A DNA stretch of 64,000 nucleotides from Arsenophonus sp052174115. GTDB lineage: Bacteria > Pseudomonadota > Gammaproteobacteria > Enterobacterales > Enterobacteriaceae. Under the pieces are notes generated by a model. It was given only the letters and a program-made list of their open reading frames with translations, made no database searches and was not told the DNA's origin. Where the stretch lies: NCBI GenBank assembly GCA_052174115.1, contig JBQMRX010000001.1, positions 372,001 through 436,000 on the forward strand. Direction: 5' to 3'. Each line of letters starts with the position of its first letter. Positions within the stretch are counted from its first letter, which is position 1. Below, one piece after another: positions 28,347 to 38,191 of the stretch. The position numbers and the translations under genes are program-made.

Positions 28347-30440
28347 TTATTTTTTAGTAGAGATTGCTTCTTTAATACTAAGACGAATACGTCCATGACG
28401 ATCAATTTCTAATACTTTAACTAATACTTTTTGATTCATTTGTAAATAATCAGTAATTTTTTCAATACGTTTTTCTGATATTTGAGAAATATGTACTAAT
28501 CCTTCTTTACCACCACAGATAGTAACAAAAACTCCAAAATCAACAATACGTGTAATCTTACCATGATAGATACAATTAACTTTAATTTCTATAGTAATAT
28601 CTTCAATACGACGAATAGCTGTTTCTGCTTTAGAACTATTAGATGCAGCAACCTTTACTGTACCATCATCATTAATTTCAATTATAGTACCAGTTTCTTC
28701 AGTTAATGCTCTAATAACAGAACCACCTTTACCTATTAAATCTTTAATCTTATTAGGATTAATGTGAATAGTATGAATTCGTGGCGCAAATTTAGAAATT
28801 TCTTTACGAGGAATATTAATTACTTTTTCCATAACAGTTAAAATATGTAAACGAGCTATTTTTGCTTGGTTTAATGTGACTTGCATAATTTCACTTGTAA
28901 TATCCTTAATTTTAATATCCATTTGCAAAGCACTAATACCTTCACGATTACCTGCGACTTTAAAATCCATATCACCTAAATGATCTTCATTACCTGAAAT
29001 ATCGGAAAGTACAACAAAATCATTATTTTTTTTTATTAATCCCATAGCAATACCTGCCACAGCCGATTTAATTGGAACACCAGCATCCATCAATGCTAAT
29101 GATGCCCCACAAACAGAGGCCATAGAAGAAGATCCATTAGATTCAGTAATTTCAGATACTACACGTATAGTATATGGAAACTCTGATCGAGTAGGCATAA
29201 CAGCTAATATTCCACGTTTAGCTAATCGTCCGTGACCGATTTCACGACGTTTTGGAGAACTAATTATCCCTGTTTCACCAATTGAATAAGGAGGAAAATT
29301 ATAATGAAATAAAAAATGATCAGTATATTCACCCATAAGTTCATCAATAAGTTGTGCATCACGTTCAATACCAAGCGTTATTGTAACTAACGCCTGAGTT
29401 TCTCCGCGAGTAAATAATGCTGAGCCATGAGTACGAGGTAATATACTAGTGCGTACATCAAGTGTACGTATCATGTCTTTTTCTCGCCCATCAATTCGTA
29501 CTTCTCCTCTTAATATACGATCACGGATAATTTTTTTTTCTAAATTAGAAAGAATTTCATTTATTTCAACAACATCTAAAAATTCATTTTCTATTAAAAG
29601 AATATTAGTAATATTTTCTTTGATTGAATTAAAATTAGTATAATATTCTTTTTTTTCAGTATAAGAATAAGTACAACTCAATTGTTGCTCTACTAATTCA
29701 GTAATACGATCATATAATTTTTTATTAATTTTTTCTGGTTGCCAATCCCATTTTTTTTTACCAATTTCAGCTACCAATTCATTAATATTATTAATCACGA
29801 TTTGTTGTTGTTCATGACCAAAAATAATAGCATTAAGCATCTGTTCTTCTGTTAATAAGTTAGCTTCAGATTCTACCATTAATACCGAACTAGCCGTACC
29901 TGCTACAATTAAATCTAAACGACTATTTTTTAATTCATCAACAGTGGGATTTAAAACATACTCATTATTAATATAACCAACGCGAGCAGCACCAATTGGG
30001 CCATGAAATGGAATATCTGATAAAGATAATGCAGCAGAAGCCCCAATTATAGCAACAATATCTGGATTTACTTGAGGATTAATTGATATAACTGTAGCAA
30101 TAATTTGTATTTCATTTATAAATTTTTCTGGAAATAATGGACGAATAGGTCGATCAATTAACCGAGCAATTAGTATTTCATTTTCACCAGGACGGCCTTC
30201 ACGACGAAAAAAACCACCAGGTATTCGACCAGCAGCATAAGATCGTTCCTGATAATTAACTGTTAATGGAAAGAAATTTTGCTTTTCTTTCACTTTTTTT
30301 TGTCCAACAACAGTAACCAATACAACTGTATCATCCATATTAATTATAACAGCTGCGGTTGCTTGACGTGCCATCATACCTGTTTCAATAGTGACAATAT
30401 GTTGATTATATTGAAATTTACGAACAATAGGATTAAGCAA
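28347..30440 (-). CDS. pnp: Polynucleotide phosphorylase
   Basis: 3'-to-5' phosphorolytic exoribonuclease, core of the degradosome. 697 aa (E. coli 711). Starts MLNPIVRKFQYNQHIVTIETG, identical in layout to E. coli. Two RNase PH-like domains: the first contains FFPLTVNYQERSYAAGRIPGGF and the catalytic second contains LFTRGETQALVTITLG, plus GDMDFKVAGNREGISALQMDIK. A KH domain (DLIGKGGSVIRALTEE) and an S1 domain (GKITRIVDFGVFVTI) follow. AAAGGA lies upstream. It follows rpsO with a terminator between, as in E. coli. Confidence 0.97.
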   Translation of the reverse strand: MLNPIVRKFQYNQHIVTIETGMMARQATAAVIINMDDTVVLVTVVGQKKVKEKQNFFPLTVNYQERSYAAGRIPGGFFRREGRPGENEILIARLIDRPIRPLFPEKFINEIQIIATVISINPQVNPDIVAIIGASAALSLSDIPFHGPIGAARVGYINNEYVLNPTVDELKNSRLDLIVAGTASSVLMVESEANLLTEEQMLNAIIFGHEQQQIVINNINELVAEIGKKKWDWQPEKINKKLYDRITELVEQQLSCTYSYTEKKEYYTNFNSIKENITNILLIENEFLDVVEINEILSNLEKKIIRDRILRGEVRIDGREKDMIRTLDVRTSILPRTHGSALFTRGETQALVTITLGIERDAQLIDELMGEYTDHFLFHYNFPPYSIGETGIISSPKRREIGHGRLAKRGILAVMPTRSEFPYTIRVVSEITESNGSSSMASVCGASLALMDAGVPIKSAVAGIAMGLIKKNNDFVVLSDISGNEDHLGDMDFKVAGNREGISALQMDIKIKDITSEIMQVTLNQAKIARLHILTVMEKVINIPRKEISKFAPRIHTIHINPNKIKDLIGKGGSVIRALTEETGTIIEINDDGTVKVAASNSSKAETAIRRIEDITIEIKVNCIYHGKITRIVDFGVFVTICGGKEGLVHISQISEKRIEKITDYLQMNQKVLVKVLEIDRHGRIRLSIKEAISTKK

Positions 30441-30668
30441 AATAATATCCTTTTAATAACTTATTATTTATGTAATAATATTAACATTTTTCTTTTTATT
30501 AGATTCTTTGCAATTAATGATAATATTGAGTGTTTTTATTTATTTATAAATATTAGTGTTCTCATTAACTACATTAAAACTTTATTTACCTAAAAACAAA
30601 TATTATTTAAAAAATAAATTAATAAAAATTATTCCTTAAAATTGTTTGTAAATTTTAAAAATTTTATA

Positions 30669-30710
30669 ATTTTAATAGAAATTAATTTTCTGCTCAATTT
30701 CTATTAAAAT
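30669..30710 (-). terminator. Hairpin after rpsO
   Basis: Perfect 15-bp arms (30669-30683 and 30696-30710, AATTTCTATTAAAAT) with a 12-nt loop, 8 nt past the rpsO stop. Corresponds in place to the rpsO terminator that separates rpsO from pnp in E. coli. Confidence 0.7.
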
Positions 30711-30717
30711 AAATTAA

Positions 30718-30987
30718 TTAACGGCGTAAACCTAAACATTCAATAAGCTCCGTATAACAAAGAAAATCTTTTCGTTTAAGATAATTTAATTTCTTACGAC
30801 GTTGAGCAACCATTCGTAATAAACCTCTTCGACTATGGTGATCTTTTTTATGTTCTAAAAAATGTTCTTGTAAATGATTAATTTGGTTAGTTAATAAAGC
30901 AATTTGAACTTTTATAGAACCAGTATCATTTTTATCTCGACCATAATTTAAAATAATCTTTGTTTTTGATATAGTACTTAGAGACAT
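30718..30987 (-). CDS. rpsO: Ribosomal protein uS15
   Basis: Small-subunit protein that binds 16S rRNA early in central-domain assembly. 89 aa, standard length. Conserved YGRDKNDTGSIKVQIALLT, HLQEHFLEHKKDHHSRRGLL and RRKKLNYL segments. GGAG lies before the ATG. Sits between truB and pnp as in E. coli. Whether the S15 autoregulatory pseudoknot survives in the leader cannot be judged by eye. Confidence 0.97.
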   Translation of the reverse strand: MSLSTISKTKIILNYGRDKNDTGSIKVQIALLTNQINHLQEHFLEHKKDHHSRRGLLRMVAQRRKKLNYLKRKDFLCYTELIECLGLRR

Positions 30988-31106
30988 AAAATAACTCCAA
31001 ATTTTTTATTAAAAAAATAAAATCAATCTATAATTAAAGTTTTAATTTTAAAAATAATTATTTATCTTACAACTCAATTAATTATAATGCAAGATAACAC
31101 TGAACT

Positions 31107-32051
31107 CTATAAAATATCTTCTGTTACTAAGCGATAAGGAATTATTTTATATTGTTTATTTATCTCAGCAATACCAATAAATTTATGAATATCACCTTCT
31201 GTTACTCGAACTTTATTACCTTTAGAAAATTGATGATTATTGATAATAATAGATTGTCCTTTTTTAAAATAAATTGCATCTTTTGATGAAATATTAATTT
31301 CAGGAAAATGATTAACAATCATATCTATAGGTAATAATAAAAAATCTAATTTTTTTTCTAATGAAATGACTCCTAACCCAATTTCCTGTTTAAACATATA
31401 TAATTGATCTAATGTTACCATGTGTTTAATAGAATAATTAGATACCTGTAATCGTCTTAAATAAATTACATGAGCACCACAACCCAATAATTCACCTAAA
31501 TCATCAATAATAGTTCGTATATAAGTTCCCTTAGAACAATGAATTATTAATTCTAATTCATCGTCTTTCCAGCGCTTAAATTGTAAATCATAAATATTTA
31601 TCATGCGACTTTTACGTTCAATAATAATACCATTACGAGCATATTTATAAAGAGATTTACCTTGATATTTAAGCGCAGAATACATAGAAGGTACTTGAGT
31701 TAAAATACCACGAAATTTATCTAATGTGTTATCAAGATGATGTTGTGTTATTTTAATTGGACGATGGCAAATAATTTTACCACACGAATCAGATGTATCA
31801 GTACGCTGTCCTAAACGAGCAATAACTTGATAACGTTTATCTGAATTAAGTAAGAATTGTGAAAATTTTGTTGCTTCTCCTAAGCAGATTGGCAACATAC
31901 CAGTTGCTAATGGATCTAATACTCCTGTATGACCAGCTTTTTTAGCATTAAATAAATAACGTACTTTTTGTAAAACATTATTAGATGAAAGTTTTGTAGG
32001 TTTATCTAATAATAATAGACCATTAACTTTACGATTATTATTATAATTCAT
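31107..32051 (-). CDS. truB: tRNA pseudouridine-55 synthase
   Basis: Makes the universal pseudouridine at position 55 of the T loop. 314 aa, same as E. coli. The catalytic aspartate is Asp46 in AGHTGVLDPLATGMLP; GLLLLDKP near the N-terminus, KGTYIRTIIDDLGE near residue 180 and a PUA-type C-terminal domain are present. The ATG overlaps the rbfA stop by one base (TAATG), so translation is coupled. Confidence 0.96.
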   Translation of the reverse strand: MNYNNNRKVNGLLLLDKPTKLSSNNVLQKVRYLFNAKKAGHTGVLDPLATGMLPICLGEATKFSQFLLNSDKRYQVIARLGQRTDTSDSCGKIICHRPIKITQHHLDNTLDKFRGILTQVPSMYSALKYQGKSLYKYARNGIIIERKSRMINIYDLQFKRWKDDELELIIHCSKGTYIRTIIDDLGELLGCGAHVIYLRRLQVSNYSIKHMVTLDQLYMFKQEIGLGVISLEKKLDFLLLPIDMIVNHFPEINISSKDAIYFKKGQSIIINNHQFSKGNKVRVTEGDIHKFIGIAEINKQYKIIPYRLVTEDIL

Positions 32052-32464
32052 TATTTTTTATTTTTATTTTTTATGCTAAAACAAAATTTTTTATCATTAT
32101 GAATTACATTATTAACTAAATTAGTCATATAAATACCTTTAAGTAAAGAGTTATCATAAAAAAAAGTTAACTTAGGAACAATCCGTAAATACAATGATTT
32201 AGCTAATAAAAAACGAATATATTTCATCATATTACCATTTAATATTTGAATTCCATTTTTAATTATATCTATTTCATTATCTTGATTCAATTTATTTAAA
32301 AAAGTTACAAATACTTTAGCATAAGCAAAATCACGAGAAACTTTTACTTCTGAAATAGTGGTCATTTTAACACGTGGATCCTTAATTTTTCGATAAAGAA
32401 TATTAGCGATCTCTTTTTGTATTTCTTGAGCAACACGTTGAACACGATTCAATTCTATTGCCAT
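32051..32464 (-). CDS. rbfA: Ribosome-binding factor A
   Basis: Cold-shock factor that matures the 30S subunit near helix 1 and the neck of 16S rRNA. 137 aa (E. coli 133). Conserved NRVQRVAQEIQKEIANIL, KDPRVKMTTISEVKVSRDFAYAKVFV and LRIVPKLTFFYDNSL. The single KH-like fold is complete and the C-terminus is a basic tail. Lies 86 bp after infB in the enteric nusA-infB-rbfA-truB order. Confidence 0.95.
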   Translation of the reverse strand: MAIELNRVQRVAQEIQKEIANILYRKIKDPRVKMTTISEVKVSRDFAYAKVFVTFLNKLNQDNEIDIIKNGIQILNGNMMKYIRFLLAKSLYLRIVPKLTFFYDNSLLKGIYMTNLVNNVIHNDKKFCFSIKNKNKK

Positions 32465-32550
32465 TAAAATATCTCTCTCTATAAAAATAAAAAACTAAAG
32501 TATAATATTCATATCATAATAATAAATATTAAAATTAATCATTATTAAAT

Positions 32551-35184
32551 TTAATTTAAATAATTATTAATATAACGTTTTATTTCAATAAGTTCAAATA
32601 CTTCTATTTTATCACCAATACATATATCATTGTAATTTTTTACCCCAATACCACACTCCATACCACTACGTACCTCATTAATATCATCTTTAAAATAACG
32701 TAATGATTCTAATTCACCTTTATAAATCACAATATTATCTCGTAATATACGAATAGGGTTATTACGCTTAATTATACCTTCAAGAACCATACAACCAGCA
32801 ATTGCACTAAACTTAGGTGATTTAAAAATATCACGTACTTCTGCTAATCCAATAATTTGCTGTTTATATTCAGGTGATAACATACCACTCATTGCTTGTT
32901 TAATTTCATCGAGAAGATTATAAATAATAGAATGATAACGTAAATCAAAATTTTCATTTTCAATAATACGCTTTGCTGCAGTATCAGCACGAACATTAAA
33001 ACCAATAATAATTGCATTAGAAGCAGCTGCTAATGTAACATCTGTTTCTTTAATAGCACCAACACCAGAACCAATAATTTTTATTTTTACTTCATTAGTT
33101 GATAATTTTTCTAATGAATTAATAATAGCTTCACAGCTACCTTGTACATCTGTTTTTAATACAATATTTAATTCAGAAATTTTGTTATTATTAATATCAA
33201 CAAACATATTTTTTAATTTTGATCTTTGTTGTCGTGCTAATTTTAGTTCTCTAAATTTATTTTGACGATAAAGTGCCACTTCACGCGCTTTTTTTTCATC
33301 ACGAACAACTGTTATTTTGTCACCTATTGAAGGTATATTTGATAAACCAAAGATTTCAATTGGAATTGATGGTCCAGCAAATTGAATTATTTCACCTAAT
33401 TCATTACGCATGGCACGAATACGACCATACTCAAATCCACATAACACAATATCACCTTTATTAATAGTTCCTTCTTGAACTAAAATAGTTGCAACTGAAC
33501 CACGACCTTTATCTAAATAAGACTCAATAACAACACCAGTTGCCATACCAATATGAATGGCTTTTAATTCTAACACTTCAGCTTGTAATAAAATTGCTGA
33601 TAATAACTCATTAATACCTATCCCTTTTTTAGCAGATACATTGATAAATTGATTTTCACCATTCCACTCTTCAGCTACAATACCATATTGTAATAATTCA
33701 TTTTTAATACGGTCAGGATTAGCTTCTTGTTTGTCAATTTTATTAATTGCAACAATAATTGGTACATTAGCAGCTTTAGCATGTTGAATAGCTTCTATTG
33801 TCTGAGGCATTACACCATCATCTGCCGCAACAACTAAAACAATAATATCTGTTATTTTAGCACCACGAGCACGCATTGAAGTAAATGCAGCATGTCCCGG
33901 TGTATCTAAAAAAGTAATCAGTCCTTTATCTGTTTTAACATGATAAGCTCCTATGTGCTGTGTAATCCCTCCAGCTTCATTAGAAGCAACTTTAGTTGAT
34001 CGAATGCAATCAAGTAATGAAGTTTTACCATGATCAACATGCCCCATAATCGTTACAACTGGCGCTCGTGGTTCTAAATTTGCTTCACCTATACCTATAT
34101 AACGATCATTTAAAATTTCTTTTTCTAAATCATTTTCATGACGTAAGATAACTTTATGCCCCATTTCTTCTGCTACAAATTGTGCTGTTTCTTGATCAAC
34201 AACTTGATTAATAGTTACCATTGAACCAATTTTCATCATTATTTTAACAACTTGAGAACCTTTAACTGCCATTTTATTTGCTAATTCAGTAACTGAAATA
34301 GTTTCTCCAATAATAACATCACGATTAATAATCGCGATTGGTTTTGTAAAACTTTGTTGTAATGAACTAATTTTTTTATGTTTACTTTTGATTTTATTTG
34401 TACGACTAACCGAACGCTCTTCTTCACGATCAAATTTTTCTGATAGTTTATTATTTTTTTTCTGTCGAGCAGATTTTCCTCCTCGATTTCTACTGCGACG
34501 ACCTTCTTCTTTAGCATCATTTTCATCTTCTGCTTCACGAGCATGACGAGAAGTCATTATATGATAATCTTCATTGTCTTCCATTTCATTATTATTATTA
34601 TTCCAACGATTAAAATTATCTTCTGCCATACGACAAACTTCTTCATAAACTCTCTTCGCTTCAATTTCAACTTTACGTCCTATTTCTTCTTCAACCTTAC
34701 GCTTAATCGCTATATCCTCAACTTTACGTCGCTGCTTTTCAAAAAAAACAATTGAATCTTGATTGGATTTAACTATTTTTTGATTATTTTTATTTTGTTT
34801 CACTTTCTTTTTTTCCGCTACTTCATGTTTTATTTTTTTTTCTTCTTCGCGTTTTTCTTTCTCTTTAATTTTTTCTTTTTCTAATGCATCATGATCAACA
34901 TATGTATGTTTTTTACGAACTTCAATATTAATTGATTTACTTTTTCCACCTGTACTTGGAATACTTAATGTACTACGAGTTTTTCGCTTTAGTGTTAATT
35001 TCCAAGTCTGATTACTAATATTTCCATTTTCACGATTTAAATATGCAAGTAAAATTTCTTTCTCATTTTGAGTAACAATATCATTTTCAGTTTTCTTTAT
35101 TCCAGCATTAGCAAATTGCTTTATTAATCGTTCAACTGAAGTTTGAATCTCTGCTGCTAATAATTTTACAATTTTATCTGCCAT
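32551..35184 (-). CDS. infB: Translation initiation factor IF-2
   Basis: GTPase that places initiator tRNA on the 30S subunit. 877 aa (E. coli 890). N-terminal IF2N motif (VKLLAAEIQTSVERLIKQFA), then a highly charged Lys/Glu linker (about residues 100-270), a second IF2N domain (IGETISVTELANKMAVKGSQ), then the G domain: GHVDHGKT, DTPGHAAFTSMRARG, NKIDK and SAK. The C2 domain that binds fMet-tRNA ends at YINNYLN. It follows nusA by 28 bp. Intact. Confidence 0.97.
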   Translation of the reverse strand: MADKIVKLLAAEIQTSVERLIKQFANAGIKKTENDIVTQNEKEILLAYLNRENGNISNQTWKLTLKRKTRSTLSIPSTGGKSKSINIEVRKKHTYVDHDALEKEKIKEKEKREEEKKIKHEVAEKKKVKQNKNNQKIVKSNQDSIVFFEKQRRKVEDIAIKRKVEEEIGRKVEIEAKRVYEEVCRMAEDNFNRWNNNNNEMEDNEDYHIMTSRHAREAEDENDAKEEGRRSRNRGGKSARQKKNNKLSEKFDREEERSVSRTNKIKSKHKKISSLQQSFTKPIAIINRDVIIGETISVTELANKMAVKGSQVVKIMMKIGSMVTINQVVDQETAQFVAEEMGHKVILRHENDLEKEILNDRYIGIGEANLEPRAPVVTIMGHVDHGKTSLLDCIRSTKVASNEAGGITQHIGAYHVKTDKGLITFLDTPGHAAFTSMRARGAKITDIIVLVVAADDGVMPQTIEAIQHAKAANVPIIVAINKIDKQEANPDRIKNELLQYGIVAEEWNGENQFINVSAKKGIGINELLSAILLQAEVLELKAIHIGMATGVVIESYLDKGRGSVATILVQEGTINKGDIVLCGFEYGRIRAMRNELGEIIQFAGPSIPIEIFGLSNIPSIGDKITVVRDEKKAREVALYRQNKFRELKLARQQRSKLKNMFVDINNNKISELNIVLKTDVQGSCEAIINSLEKLSTNEVKIKIIGSGVGAIKETDVTLAAASNAIIIGFNVRADTAAKRIIENENFDLRYHSIIYNLLDEIKQAMSGMLSPEYKQQIIGLAEVRDIFKSPKFSAIAGCMVLEGIIKRNNPIRILRDNIVIYKGELESLRYFKDDINEVRSGMECGIGVKNYNDICIGDKIEVFELIEIKRYINNYLN

Positions 35185-35212
35185 TCTTTTCTTTCCCGCT
35201 ATAAATTATTTT

Positions 35213-36721
35213 TTAAGAATTACTAAACCAACAAATATTTCTCGCAGCCATAATAATTTTACCAGCCTGTTCATTAGTTAATCCTCTCTCAATATCTTTA
35301 AGATCTTCTATACCTTGTTCAGCAAGAATTTCTAATGTAGAAATACCATGAGAAATTAAATTTATCGCTAAAGTATAATTCATACCTGATAGATTTAAAA
35401 AATCTTTAATTGATTGACTATCCTCTATACTTTCTTTTCGAGCTAATTCTAATGTTGTTAGTACCGCTTTTGCTTTTTCGCGTAAAACTTCAATAGTTGT
35501 CTCATTAAAACCTTTAATTTTTAATAGTTCTTTAATTGGTATATAAGCTAACTCTTCTAATGAAGAAAATCCTTCTTTAACAAGAAGAGTAGCGAATTCT
35601 TTAGTGATATCAAGATGTTTAATAAAAGAATCAATAGATACATTTTCTTCTTCTTGATGTTTAATTTCAAGTTCTTCTGCAGTCATAATATTTAATTCCC
35701 ATCTATCATCTCTACGATGCTTTTTTAATAACTGAGAAGCTAAACGAACATTTTGTCCATTACGTCCAATTGCTTGAGCTAAATTACTGCTCTCAACGGC
35801 AACATCCATCGTACATTTATCTTCATCAAGTACAATAGAAGCAACATCAGCTGGCGCCATAGCATTAATTACAAATTGTGCAGGATTATCATCCCATAAA
35901 ACAATATCAATACGCTCACTAGCAAGTTCGCTTGATACTGCTTGTACTCGAGCGCCACGCATTCCAACACATGCACCTACTGGATCAATGCGCTTATCAT
36001 TTGTTTTTACAGCGATTTTTGCTCTCGATCCTGGATCACGAACAGCTGCTTTAATTTCAATAATTTCCTCACCAATTTCAGGCACTTCAATACGAAATAA
36101 TTCAATTAACATTTCAGGACGAGAACGACTAACAAATAATTGTGCACCACGTGCTTCTGGTCGCACATCATATAATACACCACGTACACGATCACCTGGT
36201 CTAAAATTTTCTCGAGGTAACATATCCTCTCGTAAAATTACTGCTTCAGCATTATTACCTAAATCTAATGTAATATTTTCACGATTTGTTTTTTTTACTA
36301 TTCCATTAATAATTTCACCTTTTTGTTTACGAAATTGTTCAATAACCATTGCTCTTTCAGCTTCACGTACTTTTTGTACAATAACTTGTTTCGCAGTTTG
36401 TGTTGTAATACGGTCAAAAGTAATAGATTCTATTTGATCTTCTATATAATTACCTAATTTAATATCTAAATTTTCATATTTTGCTGCATCTAAAGTAATT
36501 TCACGTGTTGGCTGCATAACTTCTTCAACTACTAACCAACGTCGAAATGTATCAAAATCTCCAGTTTTACGAACAATATTAATTCGAACATCGATATCTT
36601 GTTCATATTTTTTTTTAGTAGCTGTTGCTAATGCGACCTCAAGAGCTTCAAATATTTTTTCGCGAGGAAGAGATTTTTCATTAGAAACTGCTTCGACAAC
36701 AGCTAAAATTTCTTTATTCAT
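35213..36721 (-). CDS. nusA: Transcription termination/antitermination factor NusA
   Basis: Binds RNA polymerase and controls pausing, termination and rRNA antitermination. 502 aa (E. coli 495). N-terminal polymerase-binding domain (MNKEILAVVEAVSNEKSLPR), S1 domain (GEIINGIVKKTNRENITLDLG), two KH domains (RVQAVSSELASERIDIVLWD and AIGRNGQNVRLASQL), and both acidic C-terminal repeats that contact the alpha subunit. AGG upstream of the ATG. In enterics rimP precedes it; here rimP is a fossil in the leader, so nusA is now first in the operon. Confidence 0.97.
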   Translation of the reverse strand: MNKEILAVVEAVSNEKSLPREKIFEALEVALATATKKKYEQDIDVRINIVRKTGDFDTFRRWLVVEEVMQPTREITLDAAKYENLDIKLGNYIEDQIESITFDRITTQTAKQVIVQKVREAERAMVIEQFRKQKGEIINGIVKKTNRENITLDLGNNAEAVILREDMLPRENFRPGDRVRGVLYDVRPEARGAQLFVSRSRPEMLIELFRIEVPEIGEEIIEIKAAVRDPGSRAKIAVKTNDKRIDPVGACVGMRGARVQAVSSELASERIDIVLWDDNPAQFVINAMAPADVASIVLDEDKCTMDVAVESSNLAQAIGRNGQNVRLASQLLKKHRRDDRWELNIMTAEELEIKHQEEENVSIDSFIKHLDITKEFATLLVKEGFSSLEELAYIPIKELLKIKGFNETTIEVLREKAKAVLTTLELARKESIEDSQSIKDFLNLSGMNYTLAINLISHGISTLEILAEQGIEDLKDIERGLTNEQAGKIIMAARNICWFSNS

Positions 36722-36745
36722 CCTAGTTACCTTATTGAACTTTTA

Positions 36746-37085
36746 TTAAAATTAGGGTACAAAATTAGTTTTTTGGATGTTTTAATATAAATATTTATAC
36801 TTATAATCTATAATAATAATTATCTCATCATTAGCAGGTTTAATTATTTACTTCTGTCTATGTCAATTCTGCATAATTATTCTTAATATTAATTTAATTT
36901 TTTATTAAAAATACTGATAATATATAATAGTTAAAAAATATTTAAGTTTTGATAGAGATACTTCTAAATTATAAAGTTCTGAGATCGATCTTTAATATTC
37001 AGTACCACATTAACCTGACGACAAATTTTTATAAAATTACCAATAGCAATATCATTATATTATAAAATATAAAGCTGTAACATTA
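36746..37085 (-). pseudogene. rimP: Fossil of rimP (30S maturation factor)
   Basis: On the minus strand directly before nusA, pieces follow RimP from near the start to its last residues: LQLYIL (LRIYID), GNFIKICRQVNVVLNIKD (ADVSHQVSAVLDVED), YNLEVSLSKL (YNLEVSSPGL), IIKPANDEIIII (VIKAVDGEMITV) and NIQKTNFVP-F (NIQKANLVPHF), broken by stops and at least two frame changes. It lies between the initiator tRNA and nusA as in E. coli. RimP helps assemble the 30S; RbfA is retained, RimP is not. Confidence 0.88.
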
Positions 37086-37234
37086 AAATATGTGATTAAA
37101 TAAATTTTAAATTAATTAATTTAAAATTTATAGGCTATTTTAATATTAAAATTATTAATAATAATTTTTATTTATATTAAATAAAAATTTAAAGATATAA
37201 AAAATTAAAGATAAATGATTATATTTTAATAATA

Positions 37235-37260
37235 AAAAACCCCAAAATTTCGGGGTTTTT
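37235..37260 (-). terminator. Terminator after the leuU-metY tRNA pair
   Basis: AAAAACCCC and GGGGTTTTT arms (9 bp) with an 8-nt loop; T runs on both strands. Lies about 105 nt downstream of the initiator tRNA on its strand, and separates it from the rimP fossil and nusA. Confidence 0.8.
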
Positions 37261-37364
37261 ATAACAAAAAATTATATAATATCAGTAAATTTAACTTAAA
37301 ATCAACATTTTTCAAAATAAAATAATCTAATAAAACACCTAAAAACAAATTATATATTAAGAAG

Positions 37365-37441
<77 letters not shown>

Positions 37442-37502
37442 TTTTAAGTTTTATAAATTTTACGCTGATAATATAATAAATACAAGTTATCTTTTAAAAT
37501 TA

Positions 37503-37589
37503 TGCCAAGGACGGGACTTGAACCCGTATGCCAGTTTATACGGCACTACCACCTCAAGGTAACGTGTATACCAATTCCACCACCTTGGC
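37503..37589 (-). tRNA. leuU: tRNA-Leu (GAG)
   Basis: 87 nt with a long variable arm, typical of leucine tRNA. Acceptor GCCAAGG pairs with CCTTGGC; anticodon GAG at 37553-37555 within CCTTGAGGT; T arm ACGGGTTCAAGTCCCGT. CCA is not encoded (discriminator A then TAA). In E. coli leuU lies next to secG and metY, and the same order is kept here. Confidence 0.95.
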
Positions 37590-37634
37590 TTATTAATAAA
37601 AAATTTTAAAAAATTATTATAAAATCTTCATTAA

Positions 37635-37973
37635 TTAATGAGGAATATCATTTGTTGGTAATAAAGGTTTTATAGATACTCCTGTTGACTTTTCAATCAC
37701 AATAGGATCCTCAATTTTTTCCCATTTACTTTTAATTATATTTTTATTATAAGTTAAATTTGATAAAAGTAAACTAATAACAAAGAATAATGTTGCAAAA
37801 ATAGCTGTCATTCGCGTCATGAAATTACTTGATCCAGAAGAACTAAATAATGTTGCAGAAGAACTTATACTACATGACCCTCCAATATTAGAATTTTTTC
37901 CTTGTTGTAACATAATCATAGTAATTAATGCAATTGAGATTAATAAAAATAAAATTAAAAAAATTATATACAT
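37635..37973 (-). CDS. secG: SecG, protein-export membrane subunit
   Basis: Auxiliary subunit of the SecYEG translocon. 112 aa (E. coli 110) from ATG 37973 (MYIIFLILFLL), which has AGG about 9 nt upstream; an in-frame Met 10 codons earlier has no better support. Two membrane helices (about residues 1-20 and 52-70) flank the conserved LQQGKNSNIGGSCS...SATLFSSSGSSNFMTRMTA loop. The C-terminal tail is short and polar. Followed by the leuU tRNA as in E. coli. Confidence 0.94.
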   Translation of the reverse strand: MYIIFLILFLLISIALITMIMLQQGKNSNIGGSCSISSSATLFSSSGSSNFMTRMTAIFATLFFVISLLLSNLTYNKNIIKSKWEKIEDPIVIEKSTGVSIKPLLPTNDIPH

Positions 37974-38191
37974 AACTAAATACCTATTAATAATAAAGTT
38001 CAAAGAATTATCTAATATAATTTATTTATTAAATTAACACTTTAAAAATGGATTTAAATATAGAATAAACTTTAACAAACAAACAAAATTATTTTTATTT
38101 TATTAAACTCTTTATGAGAATAATAAAATATTAATAAAAATATATTATTTATATAATTATGTTTTTTTAATTAAATTAATATAATTATTAA

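Noticed and set aside
30279..30593. 104-codon plus-strand ORF over the pnp start
   Set aside because: Antisense to conserved pnp codons and continuing into the pnp leader; Asn/Ile/Leu-rich composition expected from A/T bias.
35988..36437. 149-codon ORF antisense to nusA
   Set aside because: Mirror of well-conserved nusA codons; no ribosome site or family match.
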